From contig JACKKV010000001.1 in assembly GCA_024236235.1 (NCBI GenBank), positions 310,001 to 374,000 of the forward strand: a stretch of 64,000 bases of DNA, given 5' to 3'. The position numbers and the translations under genes were made by a program. The notes below the pieces were generated by a model. That model saw nothing but the letters and a program-made list of their open reading frames with translations. It did not search any database and had not been told where the DNA came from. This DNA is from Novosphingobium sp. (GTDB lineage Bacteria; Pseudomonadota; Alphaproteobacteria; Sphingomonadales; Sphingomonadaceae). Shown here in pieces: positions 52,477-61,330 of the stretch. Each line of letters starts with the position of its first letter. Position 1 is the first letter of the stretch.

Positions 52477-53829
52477 GTGATAAAGACAGCCAAGCGTATT
52501 TTCCCGATCGGTCGCGGCATGGTCGCCCTTGGGCTGGCGGCGATGCTCGCCGGCACCGTATATGCGCAGGACGCGGCAGGCCCGGATGACGGACTGACCA
52601 TCCCCAGCGATCTGGCCGTCTTGCAGGACGGGGATGACACGGTGCGCCGCGCAGCGGTCATCGTGAATGGCGAAGTCATCACCCGCACGGATATCAAGCA
52701 GCGGCTGGCGCTGATTCTGGCCGCCAACAAGGGCGCCGTTTCTCCTGAAGAAGAAAAGCGGCTGCGCATGCAGGTGCTGCGCAACCTGATCGACGAAACC
52801 CTGCAGATCCAGGAAGCCAAAGCCGAGGAAATCCAGGTCGAACCGGAAGCGATCGAACAGACTTATCTGCGCGTGGCGAGCGAGAATTTCGGGCAGAACG
52901 TGAAGGCCATGGACGATTATCTGACGGGGATCGGTTCGTCCCCGCGTTCACTCAAACGGCAGATCGAAGGGGAAATGGCGTGGCAGCGCCTGCTTGGCCG
53001 CAATATCCAGCCCTTCGTCAATGTGTCGAATGAAGAAGTACAGGAAGTGATGGACCGGATGCAGGCCTCCAGGGGCACTGCCGAATACCGGCTGGGTGAA
53101 ATATACCTCTCCGCCAGCCCCGAAAACCGGCCCGCCGTGCACCAGAACGCCGTGCGGATCGTCGAACAACTCAAACAGGGCGGCAGCTTCATCGCTTATG
53201 CGCGCCAGTTTTCCGAAGCATCGACAGCGGCCGTGGGCGGTGATCTTGGCTGGATCCGCCTCGCCCAGCTGCCGGTCGAACTGTCAACCGTGGCCAGTTC
53301 GATGGAGCGCGGCCAACTGGTCGGCCCGGTGGAGGTGCCCGGCGGTTTTTCGATCCTCTACCTGATTGACAAACGCCAGGTGCTGATGGCTGACCCGCGC
53401 GATGCCGTTCTCAGCCTCAAGCAGATTTCCATCGATTTCCCCAAGGGGACGAGCGAAGACATCATAAAGCAGCGCGTGGCCGCATTCAGCACCGCTGTCA
53501 GCCAGACACAGAGCTGCGATGCGATTGACGGCGTGGCTGACCAGATCGGCGCAACGGTGATCGCCAACAATGGCATCAAGGTCCGCGAGCTTCCGCCACA
53601 GTTGCAGGAGTTGCTGCTGTCATTGCAGATCGGCCAGGCAACGCCCCCCTTCGGCGCGCCGGATGACGGGGTGCGCATGCTGATGGTCTGCGGCCGGGAC
53701 GAAACGGCAATGGCCAACGGCCCCAGCTTTGACCAACTGATGTCCCAGATTGAGGATGACCGGGTCGGCAAACGTGCGCAGCGCTATCTGCGCGACCTGC
53801 GCCGCGATGCGGTGATCGACTTCAACTGA
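52477..53829 (+). CDS. surA: Periplasmic chaperone / peptidyl-prolyl isomerase SurA
   Basis: A 450-residue periplasmic chaperone for outer-membrane proteins. A signal peptide ends at TVYAQ; an N-terminal chaperone domain starts RAAVIVNGEVITRTDIKQRL. One clear parvulin domain follows (RLGEIYLSASPENRPAV to GGDLGWIRLAQLP) and a second degenerate one near residue 320. The start is GTG at 52477. It lies 150 bases after lptD and seven before pdxA, the classic order. Confidence 0.94.
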   Translation: MIKTAKRIFPIGRGMVALGLAAMLAGTVYAQDAAGPDDGLTIPSDLAVLQDGDDTVRRAAVIVNGEVITRTDIKQRLALILAANKGAVSPEEEKRLRMQVLRNLIDETLQIQEAKAEEIQVEPEAIEQTYLRVASENFGQNVKAMDDYLTGIGSSPRSLKRQIEGEMAWQRLLGRNIQPFVNVSNEEVQEVMDRMQASRGTAEYRLGEIYLSASPENRPAVHQNAVRIVEQLKQGGSFIAYARQFSEASTAAVGGDLGWIRLAQLPVELSTVASSMERGQLVGPVEVPGGFSILYLIDKRQVLMADPRDAVLSLKQISIDFPKGTSEDIIKQRVAAFSTAVSQTQSCDAIDGVADQIGATVIANNGIKVRELPPQLQELLLSLQIGQATPPFGAPDDGVRMLMVCGRDETAMANGPSFDQLMSQIEDDRVGKRAQRYLRDLRRDAVIDFN

Positions 53830-53836
53830 GGCGGCG

Positions 53837-54868
53837 ATGGCGCAGCCCGCCACCGCTGCGTCGTCTGCATTGCCCCCGCTTGCCATTTCGCTGGGCGATC
53901 CGGCCGGGGTCGGGCCTGAACTGATCGCGGCGGCATGGGCGCTGCGCGAATCTGCTGCCCTGCCGCCCTTCTTCGTGGCGCAGGGGGCCGGGTTGCTGGC
54001 CGACGCAGCCGAACAGCGCGGGCTGGAAATCGCGATCGCGCCAATCACTGACCCGGCAGACGCGCAGGCGGCCTTCGCTCACGCCCTGCCCGTCCTGGGC
54101 ACTGGCGATGGCCCCTATCGCCCCGGCGACCCGGATGGCGCGGGCGCACAGCTTGCCTTGTCCTCGCTCACCCTCGCCACGGAGCTGGCCTTATCAGGAG
54201 CGGCGTCGGGGCTCGTGACCGGCCCCATCGCCAAGGCCTTGCTCGCACAGGTCGGCTTTCGGCATCCGGGCCAGACGGAATTCGTGGCAGAGGCTTGCCG
54301 TGTTTCAGCCCAGGATGCGGTCATGCTGCTTGCCGGCCCATCGCTCAGGACCGTTCCCCTCACCGTGCATAGCGCACTGGCCGAAGTGCCCGCTCTGCTC
54401 TCGGCAGACCTCATCCGCCGCCGCAGCGAGATTGCGGCACGCGGCCTGGCCAGCGACTTCGGGATTGCCAACCCGCGTCTCGCCATCTGCGCCCTCAATC
54501 CGCATGCCGGGGAAGGTGGCCGGTTCGGCAGGGAAGAAGCGCTGGTCATCGCGCCAGCCATCGCCGCGCTGCGCGAAATGGGTATTGACGCGAGCGGGCC
54601 ACACCCGGCGGATTCGCTGTTTTCGCCCCATCTTCGCGACAGCTTCGATGTCGCCATCTGCATGTATCACGATCAGGCGCTGATCCCGCTCAAGGCACTT
54701 GATTTCGATCACGGGGTGAACATGACGCTGGGCCTGCCCATCGTGCGAACGTCGCCCGATCACGGCACTGCCTTCGCCATCGCCGGGACCGGCGCGGCCG
54801 ATCCGGGCGCAATGATCGCGGCGATCCGCATGGCGGGCGAGGCAGCGGCGCGGCGCGCGGCGACATGA
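53837..54868 (+). CDS. pdxA: 4-hydroxythreonine-4-phosphate dehydrogenase
   Basis: Oxidises 4-phosphohydroxy-L-threonine in the vitamin B6 pathway. The 343-residue enzyme has LAISLGDPAGVGPEL at the N terminus, VTGPIAKALLAQVGFRHPGQTEF, ALNPHAGEGGRFG and MYHDQALIPLKAL, with the metal-binding histidines. Its stop overlaps rsmA by four bases (ATGA). Confidence 0.97.
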   Translation: MAQPATAASSALPPLAISLGDPAGVGPELIAAAWALRESAALPPFFVAQGAGLLADAAEQRGLEIAIAPITDPADAQAAFAHALPVLGTGDGPYRPGDPDGAGAQLALSSLTLATELALSGAASGLVTGPIAKALLAQVGFRHPGQTEFVAEACRVSAQDAVMLLAGPSLRTVPLTVHSALAEVPALLSADLIRRRSEIAARGLASDFGIANPRLAICALNPHAGEGGRFGREEALVIAPAIAALREMGIDASGPHPADSLFSPHLRDSFDVAICMYHDQALIPLKALDFDHGVNMTLGLPIVRTSPDHGTAFAIAGTGAADPGAMIAAIRMAGEAAARRAAT

Positions 54869-55677
54869 ACGCCCTCCCCCCTCTGCGCGAGGTGATCGCG
54901 CGCCACGGGCTGAGCGCGTCGAAGGCGCTGGGCCAGAATTTCCTGTTCGACGAACAATTGCTGGACCGGATCGCGGCCATTCCCGGCTCGCTCGATGGCC
55001 AGCAGGTGCTGGAGATCGGCCCCGGCCCCGGCGGGCTGACCCGGGCGCTGCTGCGCGCGGGCGCGAGGGTCACGGCCATCGAAATGGACCCGCGCTGCCT
55101 TCCCGCACTTGCCGAGGTGGAAGCGGCCTTCCCCGACCGGTTGCGGGTAATCGAAGGTGACGCGATGAAGCTGGCGCACGGGATCGAAGGCCCGTTCCAT
55201 ATCGTTGCCAACCTGCCCTACAACGTCGGCACGGCGCTGTTTACCGGCTGGCTGTCAGGCGAAAGCTGGCCGCCGCAATGGGAATCTCTCACCCTGATGT
55301 TCCAGCTCGAAGTGGCGCAGCGCATCGTCGCAACGCCCGGCAGCGGTGCGTATGGCCGCCTCGCCGTGCTTGCGCAGTGGCGCTCTGCGGCCAGGCTGGC
55401 GATGAAGGTTCACCGCAGCGCGTTCACCCCGCCGCCCAAGGTGATGAGTGCGATTGTCCATGTCACCCCCACACTGATGCCCGGTGGCACCAGTGCGCGA
55501 ATGCTGGAGCGCGTGACCGAAGCCGCCTTCGGTCAACGCCGCAAGATGCTGCGCCAGAGCATGAAGGGGCTTCCCGGCGCGCTGGCAGCGCTGGAAAGCC
55601 TCGGCATCGATCCGCAACGGCGCGCCGAAACGCTCGGCATTGCGGAATTTGTCGCGGTAGCCCGCGCTCTCAGCTGA
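54865..55677 (+). CDS. rsmA: 16S rRNA (adenine1518/1519-N6)-dimethyltransferase
   Basis: Dimethylates two adenines near the 3' end of 16S rRNA. The 270-residue enzyme shows KALGQNFLFDEQLLDRIA, EIGPGPGGLTRALLRAG (SAM binding), IVANLPYNVGTALF (catalytic NLPY) and FTPPPKVMSAIVH. Coupled to pdxA and convergent with glcB, whose stop codon is directly adjacent. Confidence 0.97.
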   Translation: MNALPPLREVIARHGLSASKALGQNFLFDEQLLDRIAAIPGSLDGQQVLEIGPGPGGLTRALLRAGARVTAIEMDPRCLPALAEVEAAFPDRLRVIEGDAMKLAHGIEGPFHIVANLPYNVGTALFTGWLSGESWPPQWESLTLMFQLEVAQRIVATPGSGAYGRLAVLAQWRSAARLAMKVHRSAFTPPPKVMSAIVHVTPTLMPGGTSARMLERVTEAAFGQRRKMLRQSMKGLPGALAALESLGIDPQRRAETLGIAEFVAVARALS

Positions 55678-57786
55678 TCAGGCAGCCGCCTTTTTCCTGA
55701 GGCGATAGGCATGAAGCAGCGGCTCGGTATAGCCGCTGGGCTGTTCCACGCCTTTGAACACCAGATCGCAGGCGGCCTGGAAGGCGATTGAACTGTCCCA
55801 ATTGCCCGCCATCGGTTCGTACAGCGGATCGCCTGCGTTCTGCGCATCGACCTTTGCAGCCATGCGATGGAGCGAATCCATCACCTGGTCCTTGCTGCAC
55901 ACGCCATGCAGCAGCCAGTTGGCCATGTGCTGCGAAGAAATGCGCAGCGTGGCACGGTCTTCCATCAGGCCGACATCGTTGATGTCCGGCACCTTGGAGC
56001 ACCCTACGCCCTGATCAATCCAGCGCACGACATAGCCCAGCAACCCTTGTGCGTTGTTGTCCAGCTCCTCGCGCACTTCCTCGTCCGACCAGTTGGTGCC
56101 ATCGGCCAGCGGAATGGTCAGCAGCGCATCCAGAGGCGGGATCCCAGCGGCAGCAATCTCGCCCTGACGCGCGAACACATCGACCTTGTGATAATGCAGC
56201 GCGTGCAGCGTGGCGGCGGTGGGCGAAGGCACCCAGGCGGTGTTCGCGCCGGTCATGGGATGGCCGATCTTCTGTTCCATCATGTCGCGCATCATGTCAG
56301 GCGCGGGCCACATGCCCTTGCCGATCTGCGCCCGGCCCGACAGGCCGTGTTTCAGGCCGATGGCGACATTGCGCTTTTCATAGGCATCGATCCAGACCGA
56401 ACCCTTGACTGCCGCCTTGCGGATCATCGGCCCGGCGCGCATCGAGGTGTGAATTTCATCGCCCGTGCGGTCGAGGAAGCCGGTGTTGATGAAAACGATG
56501 CGGTCCTTCACCGCATGAATGCAGGCCGCCAGATTGGCGCTGGTGCGGCGTTCTTCGTCCATCACACCGACCTTGATTGTGTGGCGGGCAAGGCCGAGCA
56601 GGTCTTCCACCGCATCGAACAGGTCGTTGGTCAGCGCGCATTCTTCCGGCCCGTGCATCTTGGGCTTGACGATATAGATGCTGCCCGCGCGGCTGTTGCG
56701 GTAACGGCCCAGCCCGTCCAGATCGTGCTTGCCGATGGCGCTGGTGATGACCGCATCCATCACGCCTTCCTGGATTTCCGAACCGTCCGGCAGCAGGATC
56801 GCCGGATTGCTCATCAGGTGGCCGACATTGCGGACGAACAGCAGGCTGCGGCCCGGCAGGGTGAAATCTGCGCCATCGGGTGCGGTATAGCTGCGATCGG
56901 GTTCCAGTTCGCGGCTGACGGTCTGGCCACCCTTGGCGAAGCTGGCGGCCAGATCGCCGCGCATCAGGCCCAGCCAGTTGGCATAGGCTTGGGTCTTGTC
57001 CTCCGCATCCACGGCGGCGACCGAATCCTCAAGGTCGATGATCGTGGTCAGCGCAGATTCAAGCAGCACGTCAGCGATGCCGGCCGGGTCGCCCGCGCCG
57101 ATCGGATGATGCTGATCGAACAACACTTCCAGATGCAGGCCGTTGTTGCGAAACAGGCGGCCCTTGGCGCTGGTGCCGACGAACTGCGCCGGATCCTTGA
57201 GCACGATTGCGCCCGCATCGCTCAGGTCCATCCAGCTACCGCTGGCGAGCGGCACCGCCTCGTCAAGAAACGCCCTGGCGCGGGCAATCACCGCCGCGCC
57301 GCGATCCGCGTCGTAACCGCCGGGGCGTGCGGGCGGCGCGTCCAGCGCATCCGTGCCGTAAAACGCATCATAGAGGCTGCCCCAGCGCGCATTGGCAGCA
57401 TTGAGGGCGAAGCGTTCGTTCAGCACCGGCACCACCAGCTGCGGCCCGGCCATGGTCGCGATTTCGCTGTCCACATTCTGTGTTGCGATCGTAAAATCAC
57501 CCGGCTCTGGCACCAGATAGCCGATGTCGCTCAGAAACGCCTTGTAAGCCGCCGCATCATGCGGCTGCCCCGCGCGCTCCCCGTGCCAGGCGTCGATTTT
57601 CGCCTGGATTGCGTCACGCTTGGCCAAAAGATCGCGATTGCGCGGCACGAAAGTGGCGCAAATATCCGCAAAGCCTTGCCAGAAGGCACTGGTATCCATG
57701 CCCAGAGGAGCAATTACCTGGCTTTCGACAAACTGGGCCAGACCCGCTTCGACCCGCAGGCCGGCGCGCTCGACACGATCATTCAT
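55678..57786 (-). CDS. glcB: Malate synthase G
   Basis: Condenses glyoxylate with acetyl-CoA to malate. The 702-residue single-chain form G shows LEDSVAAVDAEDK, FVRNVGHLMSNPAILL, MDEERRTSANLAACI and NTGFLDRTGDEIHTSM, and the CoA-side PSPTAATLHALHYH. The length is typical. No isocitrate lyase (aceA) is in the window. ATG at 57786 is chosen. It is followed upstream by a 255-base gap before a small gene. Confidence 0.96.
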   Translation of the reverse strand: MNDRVERAGLRVEAGLAQFVESQVIAPLGMDTSAFWQGFADICATFVPRNRDLLAKRDAIQAKIDAWHGERAGQPHDAAAYKAFLSDIGYLVPEPGDFTIATQNVDSEIATMAGPQLVVPVLNERFALNAANARWGSLYDAFYGTDALDAPPARPGGYDADRGAAVIARARAFLDEAVPLASGSWMDLSDAGAIVLKDPAQFVGTSAKGRLFRNNGLHLEVLFDQHHPIGAGDPAGIADVLLESALTTIIDLEDSVAAVDAEDKTQAYANWLGLMRGDLAASFAKGGQTVSRELEPDRSYTAPDGADFTLPGRSLLFVRNVGHLMSNPAILLPDGSEIQEGVMDAVITSAIGKHDLDGLGRYRNSRAGSIYIVKPKMHGPEECALTNDLFDAVEDLLGLARHTIKVGVMDEERRTSANLAACIHAVKDRIVFINTGFLDRTGDEIHTSMRAGPMIRKAAVKGSVWIDAYEKRNVAIGLKHGLSGRAQIGKGMWPAPDMMRDMMEQKIGHPMTGANTAWVPSPTAATLHALHYHKVDVFARQGEIAAAGIPPLDALLTIPLADGTNWSDEEVREELDNNAQGLLGYVVRWIDQGVGCSKVPDINDVGLMEDRATLRISSQHMANWLLHGVCSKDQVMDSLHRMAAKVDAQNAGDPLYEPMAGNWDSSIAFQAACDLVFKGVEQPSGYTEPLLHAYRLRKKAAA

Positions 57787-58040
57787 GGTTCATCCCCGAA
57801 ATGCGATCCCTCATCGCGATGCCAGCTAGCCCTCCGGCATGGATGAAGAAGCGTGGAAAAAGGCGCTGCGCCTATGGCCGATGGGGGCGACAAGGGCAAG
57901 AGTGTGCCGAGAAACGACGGATTGTCGGGCCAATTTACACTCAACGGCGCGTTAACCAGCCACTTGCGCGGCAGGCAAGGTCTGGCATGATGATTGCTGG
58001 TATCCGCATACGCCGCTTTGGGCGGCAGGAAAGGGATCAA

Positions 58041-58268
58041 ATGCTCGGGAAAGTCAGCAGGCTGTTTGTCATCAAGACGCGATTCGAAGCCTGCCTGATC
58101 ATTTATGCGCTGGCACTGGGCGCGTGCGAGCGGGGCATGCTTTACCTGCAGCAATATCCCGGCTGGGGGGGCAAGCTGCTGTTCCTCGCCTGCACCGGCG
58201 CGGTGTTCATGGCCGGTGCCAAGATCCTCGATTGCCTGAAACATGAAAAGGCGGCGCTGCAGGTCTAG
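58041..58268 (+). CDS. Small membrane protein, function unknown
   Basis: A 75-residue protein with two hydrophobic stretches near residues 17-30 (ACLIIYALALGA) and 46-60 (LLFLACTGAVFMAGA). GGAAAGGG lies five bases before the ATG, a good ribosome site. It resembles small conserved sphingomonad membrane proteins but I cannot name it. It is divergent from glcB and convergent with the tmRNA. Confidence 0.6.
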   Translation: MLGKVSRLFVIKTRFEACLIIYALALGACERGMLYLQQYPGWGGKLLFLACTGAVFMAGAKILDCLKHEKAALQV

Positions 58269-58299
58269 CCTGCGGGTTAAGCCGCCAATCCGGGAAGGG

Positions 58300-58645
58300 T
58301 GGAGGGTTTCTGTTGCTACGTACCCTCCGGACGCCCGGTTTCCGATTCTGTTACCCGGTTCGGTCCGAACCGTGCTCTTGGCTTTGTAAAGTCAGGGCGT
58401 TAGCCCCTAGAATTACGCAGCGAGAGCAAGTGCTTCATTGTCATTGGCACTTGTGAGTTTTGAGCCTTGAACGGGTTACTCAGCCCGGGCAAAAACAATG
58501 CTTTTCAACACACGTCGATCCTGGTTCGGCCCCGTCATTTCCCCTGTGACACCAGGAGAGGTGGTGGAGCCGCCGGGTACTGCCCCCGGGTCCGCTGTGC
58601 CTATTGCACACCGCAATTTATCGCCATAGCCGGACAGGTCCGGCA
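58300..58645 (-). ncRNA. ssrA: Transfer-messenger RNA, circularly permuted two-piece form
   Basis: tmRNA frees stalled ribosomes and tags the nascent protein for degradation. On the minus strand the acceptor piece comes first: it ends with the T-arm CCGGG-GGCAGTA-CCCGG and CGGCTCC-ACCA (CCA at 58562-58564). The coding piece begins at 58533 with GGGGCCGAACCAGGATCGAC; its GGGGCCG pairs with CGGCTCC over seven positions (one G-U) to form the acceptor stem. A 28-base intervening loop separates the pieces. The tag reads ANDNEALALAA followed by TAA. This permuted layout is typical of alphaproteobacteria. The outer ends are approximate. Confidence 0.93.
58413..58448 (-). other. tmRNA tag reading frame (ANDNEALALAA)
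   Basis: The resume codon is GCC at 58446-58448 and the frame ends with TAA at 58413-58415, giving the 11-residue tag ANDNEALALAA. The ANDN start and LAA end match the pattern of ClpXP-recognised alphaproteobacterial tags. Confidence 0.85.
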
Positions 58646-58704
58646 CCACCGCATATAGGGCCTGTCATCTTAATGTGAAGTGACCGGCGATGCGGTGCGC
58701 TGGC

Positions 58705-59124
58705 TTATTTCTTTAATGCGTCGCGGATTTCGGTCAGCAGATCAATCTCGCTGGGGCCAGCGGGGGCTGCTTCTTCCTGCTTTTTCATGACCTTGTTGGC
58801 ATAACGAACCAGAAGGAAGATCACGAACGCCAGGATCAGGAAATTGATCAGCGCGGTCAGGAAAGCGCCATATCCGATCATCACCGCGCCCGCTTCCTTC
58901 AGCGCGGCATAATCGCTCATCGAGCCTTGGTAACCGGCTGGCGTGCTGAGCAGGATGAAGTTGGATGTGAAATCGGCGCCGCCGAAGATGGCGCTGACGA
59001 TCGGCATGATGATATCGCCGGTCAGCGATGTCACGATGGTGCCGAACGCGCCGCCGATGATGACCGCAACCGCCAGGTCCATGACATTGCCCTTGGCAAT
59101 GAACGCCTTGAATTCGGACAACAT
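58705..59124 (-). CDS. mscL: Large-conductance mechanosensitive channel
   Basis: A 139-residue membrane protein that opens under membrane tension to relieve hypo-osmotic shock. The N-terminal helix and TM1 (MLSEFKAFIAKGNVMDLAVA, then VIIGGAFGTIVTSLTGDIIMP) and TM2 (LTALINFLILAFVIFLLV) are present, with a charged C-terminal bundle. Upstream, divergent, are the lemA group genes. Confidence 0.96.
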   Translation of the reverse strand: MLSEFKAFIAKGNVMDLAVAVIIGGAFGTIVTSLTGDIIMPIVSAIFGGADFTSNFILLSTPAGYQGSMSDYAALKEAGAVMIGYGAFLTALINFLILAFVIFLLVRYANKVMKKQEEAAPAGPSEIDLLTEIRDALKK

Positions 59125-59256
59125 TCAATTCCCTCCTTCTGAAACAATCTTCCCGGCGTTGTGCCATCGGCGAAGAATTGTAACAAGGCCACATATGCTT
59201 GATGCTGGCGCAGCGATCGCTATCTTGCCGCTGCCGTGCCAACAAAGGATCTGCTC

Positions 59257-59856
59257 ATGCGCCTGCTTCGCAACCTTGCCGCCATCGTGCTGCTGACCGC
59301 CCTTGCCGCCTGCGGCATCAACAGCGTGCCCACCGCAGAGGAAACCGCCAAGGCCAAATGGGCCGATGTGCAGGCCGCGTTCCAGGAACGGGCCAATCTG
59401 ATCCCCAATCTGGCCGAAGTCGCGCGGAGCGCGGCGGAAAATGAAAAGGAAATCCTGACCGGCGTGGTGGAAGCGCGGGCCAGGGCCACCAGCATCCAGT
59501 TGAACGCGGACGATCTGACCGATCCTGCAAAAATGGCGCAGTTCCAGGCCGCGCAGGCACAGCTTTCCAGCTCGCTTGCCGGATTTGGACGGCTGCTTGC
59601 CAATTTTGAACGCTATCCCGAATTGAAGAGCATCCAGAATTTCCAGATGCTGCAAAGCCAGCTCGAAGGGCAGGAAAACCGCATCCGCATCACGATCCGC
59701 GATTATAATGAAGCCGTGCGCGCCTATAATACGGAAGTGCGCACCTTCCCGTCGATCATCGCCGCCAAGGTGATTTACGGCGCAAAACCGATGGTGCCCT
59801 ATCAGGCGGTGACGCCGGGCGCAGAAGTCGCCCCCAGCCTTGAAGGCAAACTCTGA
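59257..59856 (+). CDS. lemA: LemA family lipoprotein
   Basis: A 199-residue LemA protein with a signal sequence ending LAAC, so probably a lipoprotein (cysteine near residue 20). The LemA core AKWADVQAAFQERANLIPNLAEVA and VRAYNTEVRTFPSIIAAKV is present. LemA proteins are helical membrane proteins of uncertain role and are often next to TPM-domain genes, as here. The ATG at 59257 has AAAGGA upstream; a GTG at 59236 is in frame but less likely. Probably first gene of a four- or five-gene run. Confidence 0.9.
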   Translation: MRLLRNLAAIVLLTALAACGINSVPTAEETAKAKWADVQAAFQERANLIPNLAEVARSAAENEKEILTGVVEARARATSIQLNADDLTDPAKMAQFQAAQAQLSSSLAGFGRLLANFERYPELKSIQNFQMLQSQLEGQENRIRITIRDYNEAVRAYNTEVRTFPSIIAAKVIYGAKPMVPYQAVTPGAEVAPSLEGKL

Positions 59857-59885
59857 CGCGTTCCCGCCCTCCCCGCCTCACGCGG

Positions 59886-60638
59886 GTGAGCGGCCTGGGC
59901 TGGCTCGCCCTGCTGCTGGTCGCATGGTTGAACCCGGTTGCTGCGATGGCGCAGGAATTTCCGGCCCTGGCCGGGCGCGTGGTCGATGCCGCCAGTATCA
60001 TCCCGCCCGATGTGGAGGCCCAGCTGAATGCGAAGCTGGCGGGGCTGGAAAGCCAGTCGCAACGCCAGCTGGTGATCGCCACCCTGCCGAGCCTGCAGGG
60101 TTACGAGATTTCCGATTACGGCTATCAGCTGGGGCGGCACTGGGGGATCGGAGACAAGGAACGCAACGATGGTGCGCTGCTGATCGTCGCCCCCAATGAA
60201 CGCAAGGTGCGGATCGAGGTGGGCTATGGCCTCGAACCCATACTGACTGACGGGCTTGCCCACCTTATCATCCAGAATGACATCCTGCCCCGCTTCAAGG
60301 CCGGCGACATGCCGGGCGGGATCGTGGCCGGCACCGATTCGCTCATCACTCAACTGACCCTGCCTGAAGATCAGGCCCGGCAAGTGGCGGCCGATGCCAG
60401 TGCCGCACCCGAAAGCGGCATTCCCCTGCCCATGATCATCTGGCTGCTGTTCTTTTTCTTCTTCTTTGTCCTGCCGGTCATCCGCAGGGTTCAAGGCGGC
60501 AGGGCCTATGGCGGCGGGGCAGGCCCGGTCATCGTCTGGGGTGGCGGCAGTTCGCGCAGCAGCGGCGGATTCTCGGGCGGAGGATTTTCGGGCGGTGGCG
60601 GCAGCTTCGGCGGTGGCGGATCAAGCGGGAGCTGGTAA
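59886..60638 (+). CDS. TPM-domain protein with Gly/Ser-rich tail (YgcG type)
   Basis: A 250-residue protein: signal sequence ending AMAQE, TPM domain at residues 30-150 (VVDAASIIPPDVEAQLNAKLAGLESQ, RHWGIGDKERNDGALLIV, VRIEVGYGLEPILTDGLA), a membrane helix (IIWLLFFFFFFVLPV) and a C-terminal tail of repeated Gly and Ser with phenylalanine (SGGGFSGGGGSFGGG). TPM proteins have been linked to membrane or cell-envelope repair, but the role is unsettled. GTG at 59886 is the likely start. Next to a LemA gene and a second TPM gene. Confidence 0.88.
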   Translation: MSGLGWLALLLVAWLNPVAAMAQEFPALAGRVVDAASIIPPDVEAQLNAKLAGLESQSQRQLVIATLPSLQGYEISDYGYQLGRHWGIGDKERNDGALLIVAPNERKVRIEVGYGLEPILTDGLAHLIIQNDILPRFKAGDMPGGIVAGTDSLITQLTLPEDQARQVAADASAAPESGIPLPMIIWLLFFFFFFVLPVIRRVQGGRAYGGGAGPVIVWGGGSSRSSGGFSGGGFSGGGGSFGGGGSSGSW

Positions 60639-60643
60639 GGCCG

Positions 60644-61330
60644 ATGATGAACCATACCCTCCCCCTGACCGAACGCAATCACCAGCTGGTGTCGGATGCC
60701 GTGGCAGCGGCCGAGGCGCACAGTTCCGGCGAAATCGTCACCATCGTGACGGACAGTTCCGACGATTATGGCGATGTGCGCCTGGCCTGGTCCGCAGTGG
60801 CGAGCTTCATGGCCCTGGGCGCGATCGCCATGTTCCCGGCCTTCTGGACAGCAAGATTCGGGGCCGTGCTTGGCCGCTGGAATCATGAATGGGATGCGCC
60901 CACCGCATTCGCGCTTGCCGCGCTTGTCGCAACGCTGAAATTTGCGGCAGTCTGGCTGATCCAGTCATGGCGCCCGCTCCGGCTCTGGCTGGTGCCACCG
61001 CCAGTCAAGACGCGCCGCGTGCACGAACAGGCGATCGCAGCATTCCGCATCGGGGCAGAACGGCGCACGCATGGGCGGACCGGCATCCTGATCTATCTCT
61101 CGCTGGCTGAACGCCGTGCAGAGATCGTGGCTGATGCTGCGATAAACGCGCTGGTCGATGAATCCGTGTGGGGCGAGGCGATGCTGGCCATGCTCGCTCA
61201 TCTGCGCAGCGGAAGAATTGCCGACGCGATGGTTGCGGCGATCGATCAGGTCGCAGCCGTGCTTGCCACGCATCTTCCGCAGGATGGACCAGACACTAAC
61301 GAGTTGCCAGACAGGTTGATCGAGATATGA
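60644..61330 (+). CDS. Second TPM-domain membrane protein
   Basis: A 228-residue protein. A TPM-like domain at both ends (LVSDAVAAAEAHSSGEIVTIVTD near the N terminus, and RTHGRTGILIYLSLAERRAEIVAD with NALVDESVWGEAM later) is split by two membrane helices (about residues 50-65 and 85-105). No signal peptide. It starts five bases after the previous gene and overlaps the NUDIX gene by four bases, so the group appears coupled. Confidence 0.82.
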   Translation: MMNHTLPLTERNHQLVSDAVAAAEAHSSGEIVTIVTDSSDDYGDVRLAWSAVASFMALGAIAMFPAFWTARFGAVLGRWNHEWDAPTAFALAALVATLKFAAVWLIQSWRPLRLWLVPPPVKTRRVHEQAIAAFRIGAERRTHGRTGILIYLSLAERRAEIVADAAINALVDESVWGEAMLAMLAHLRSGRIADAMVAAIDQVAAVLATHLPQDGPDTNELPDRLIEI

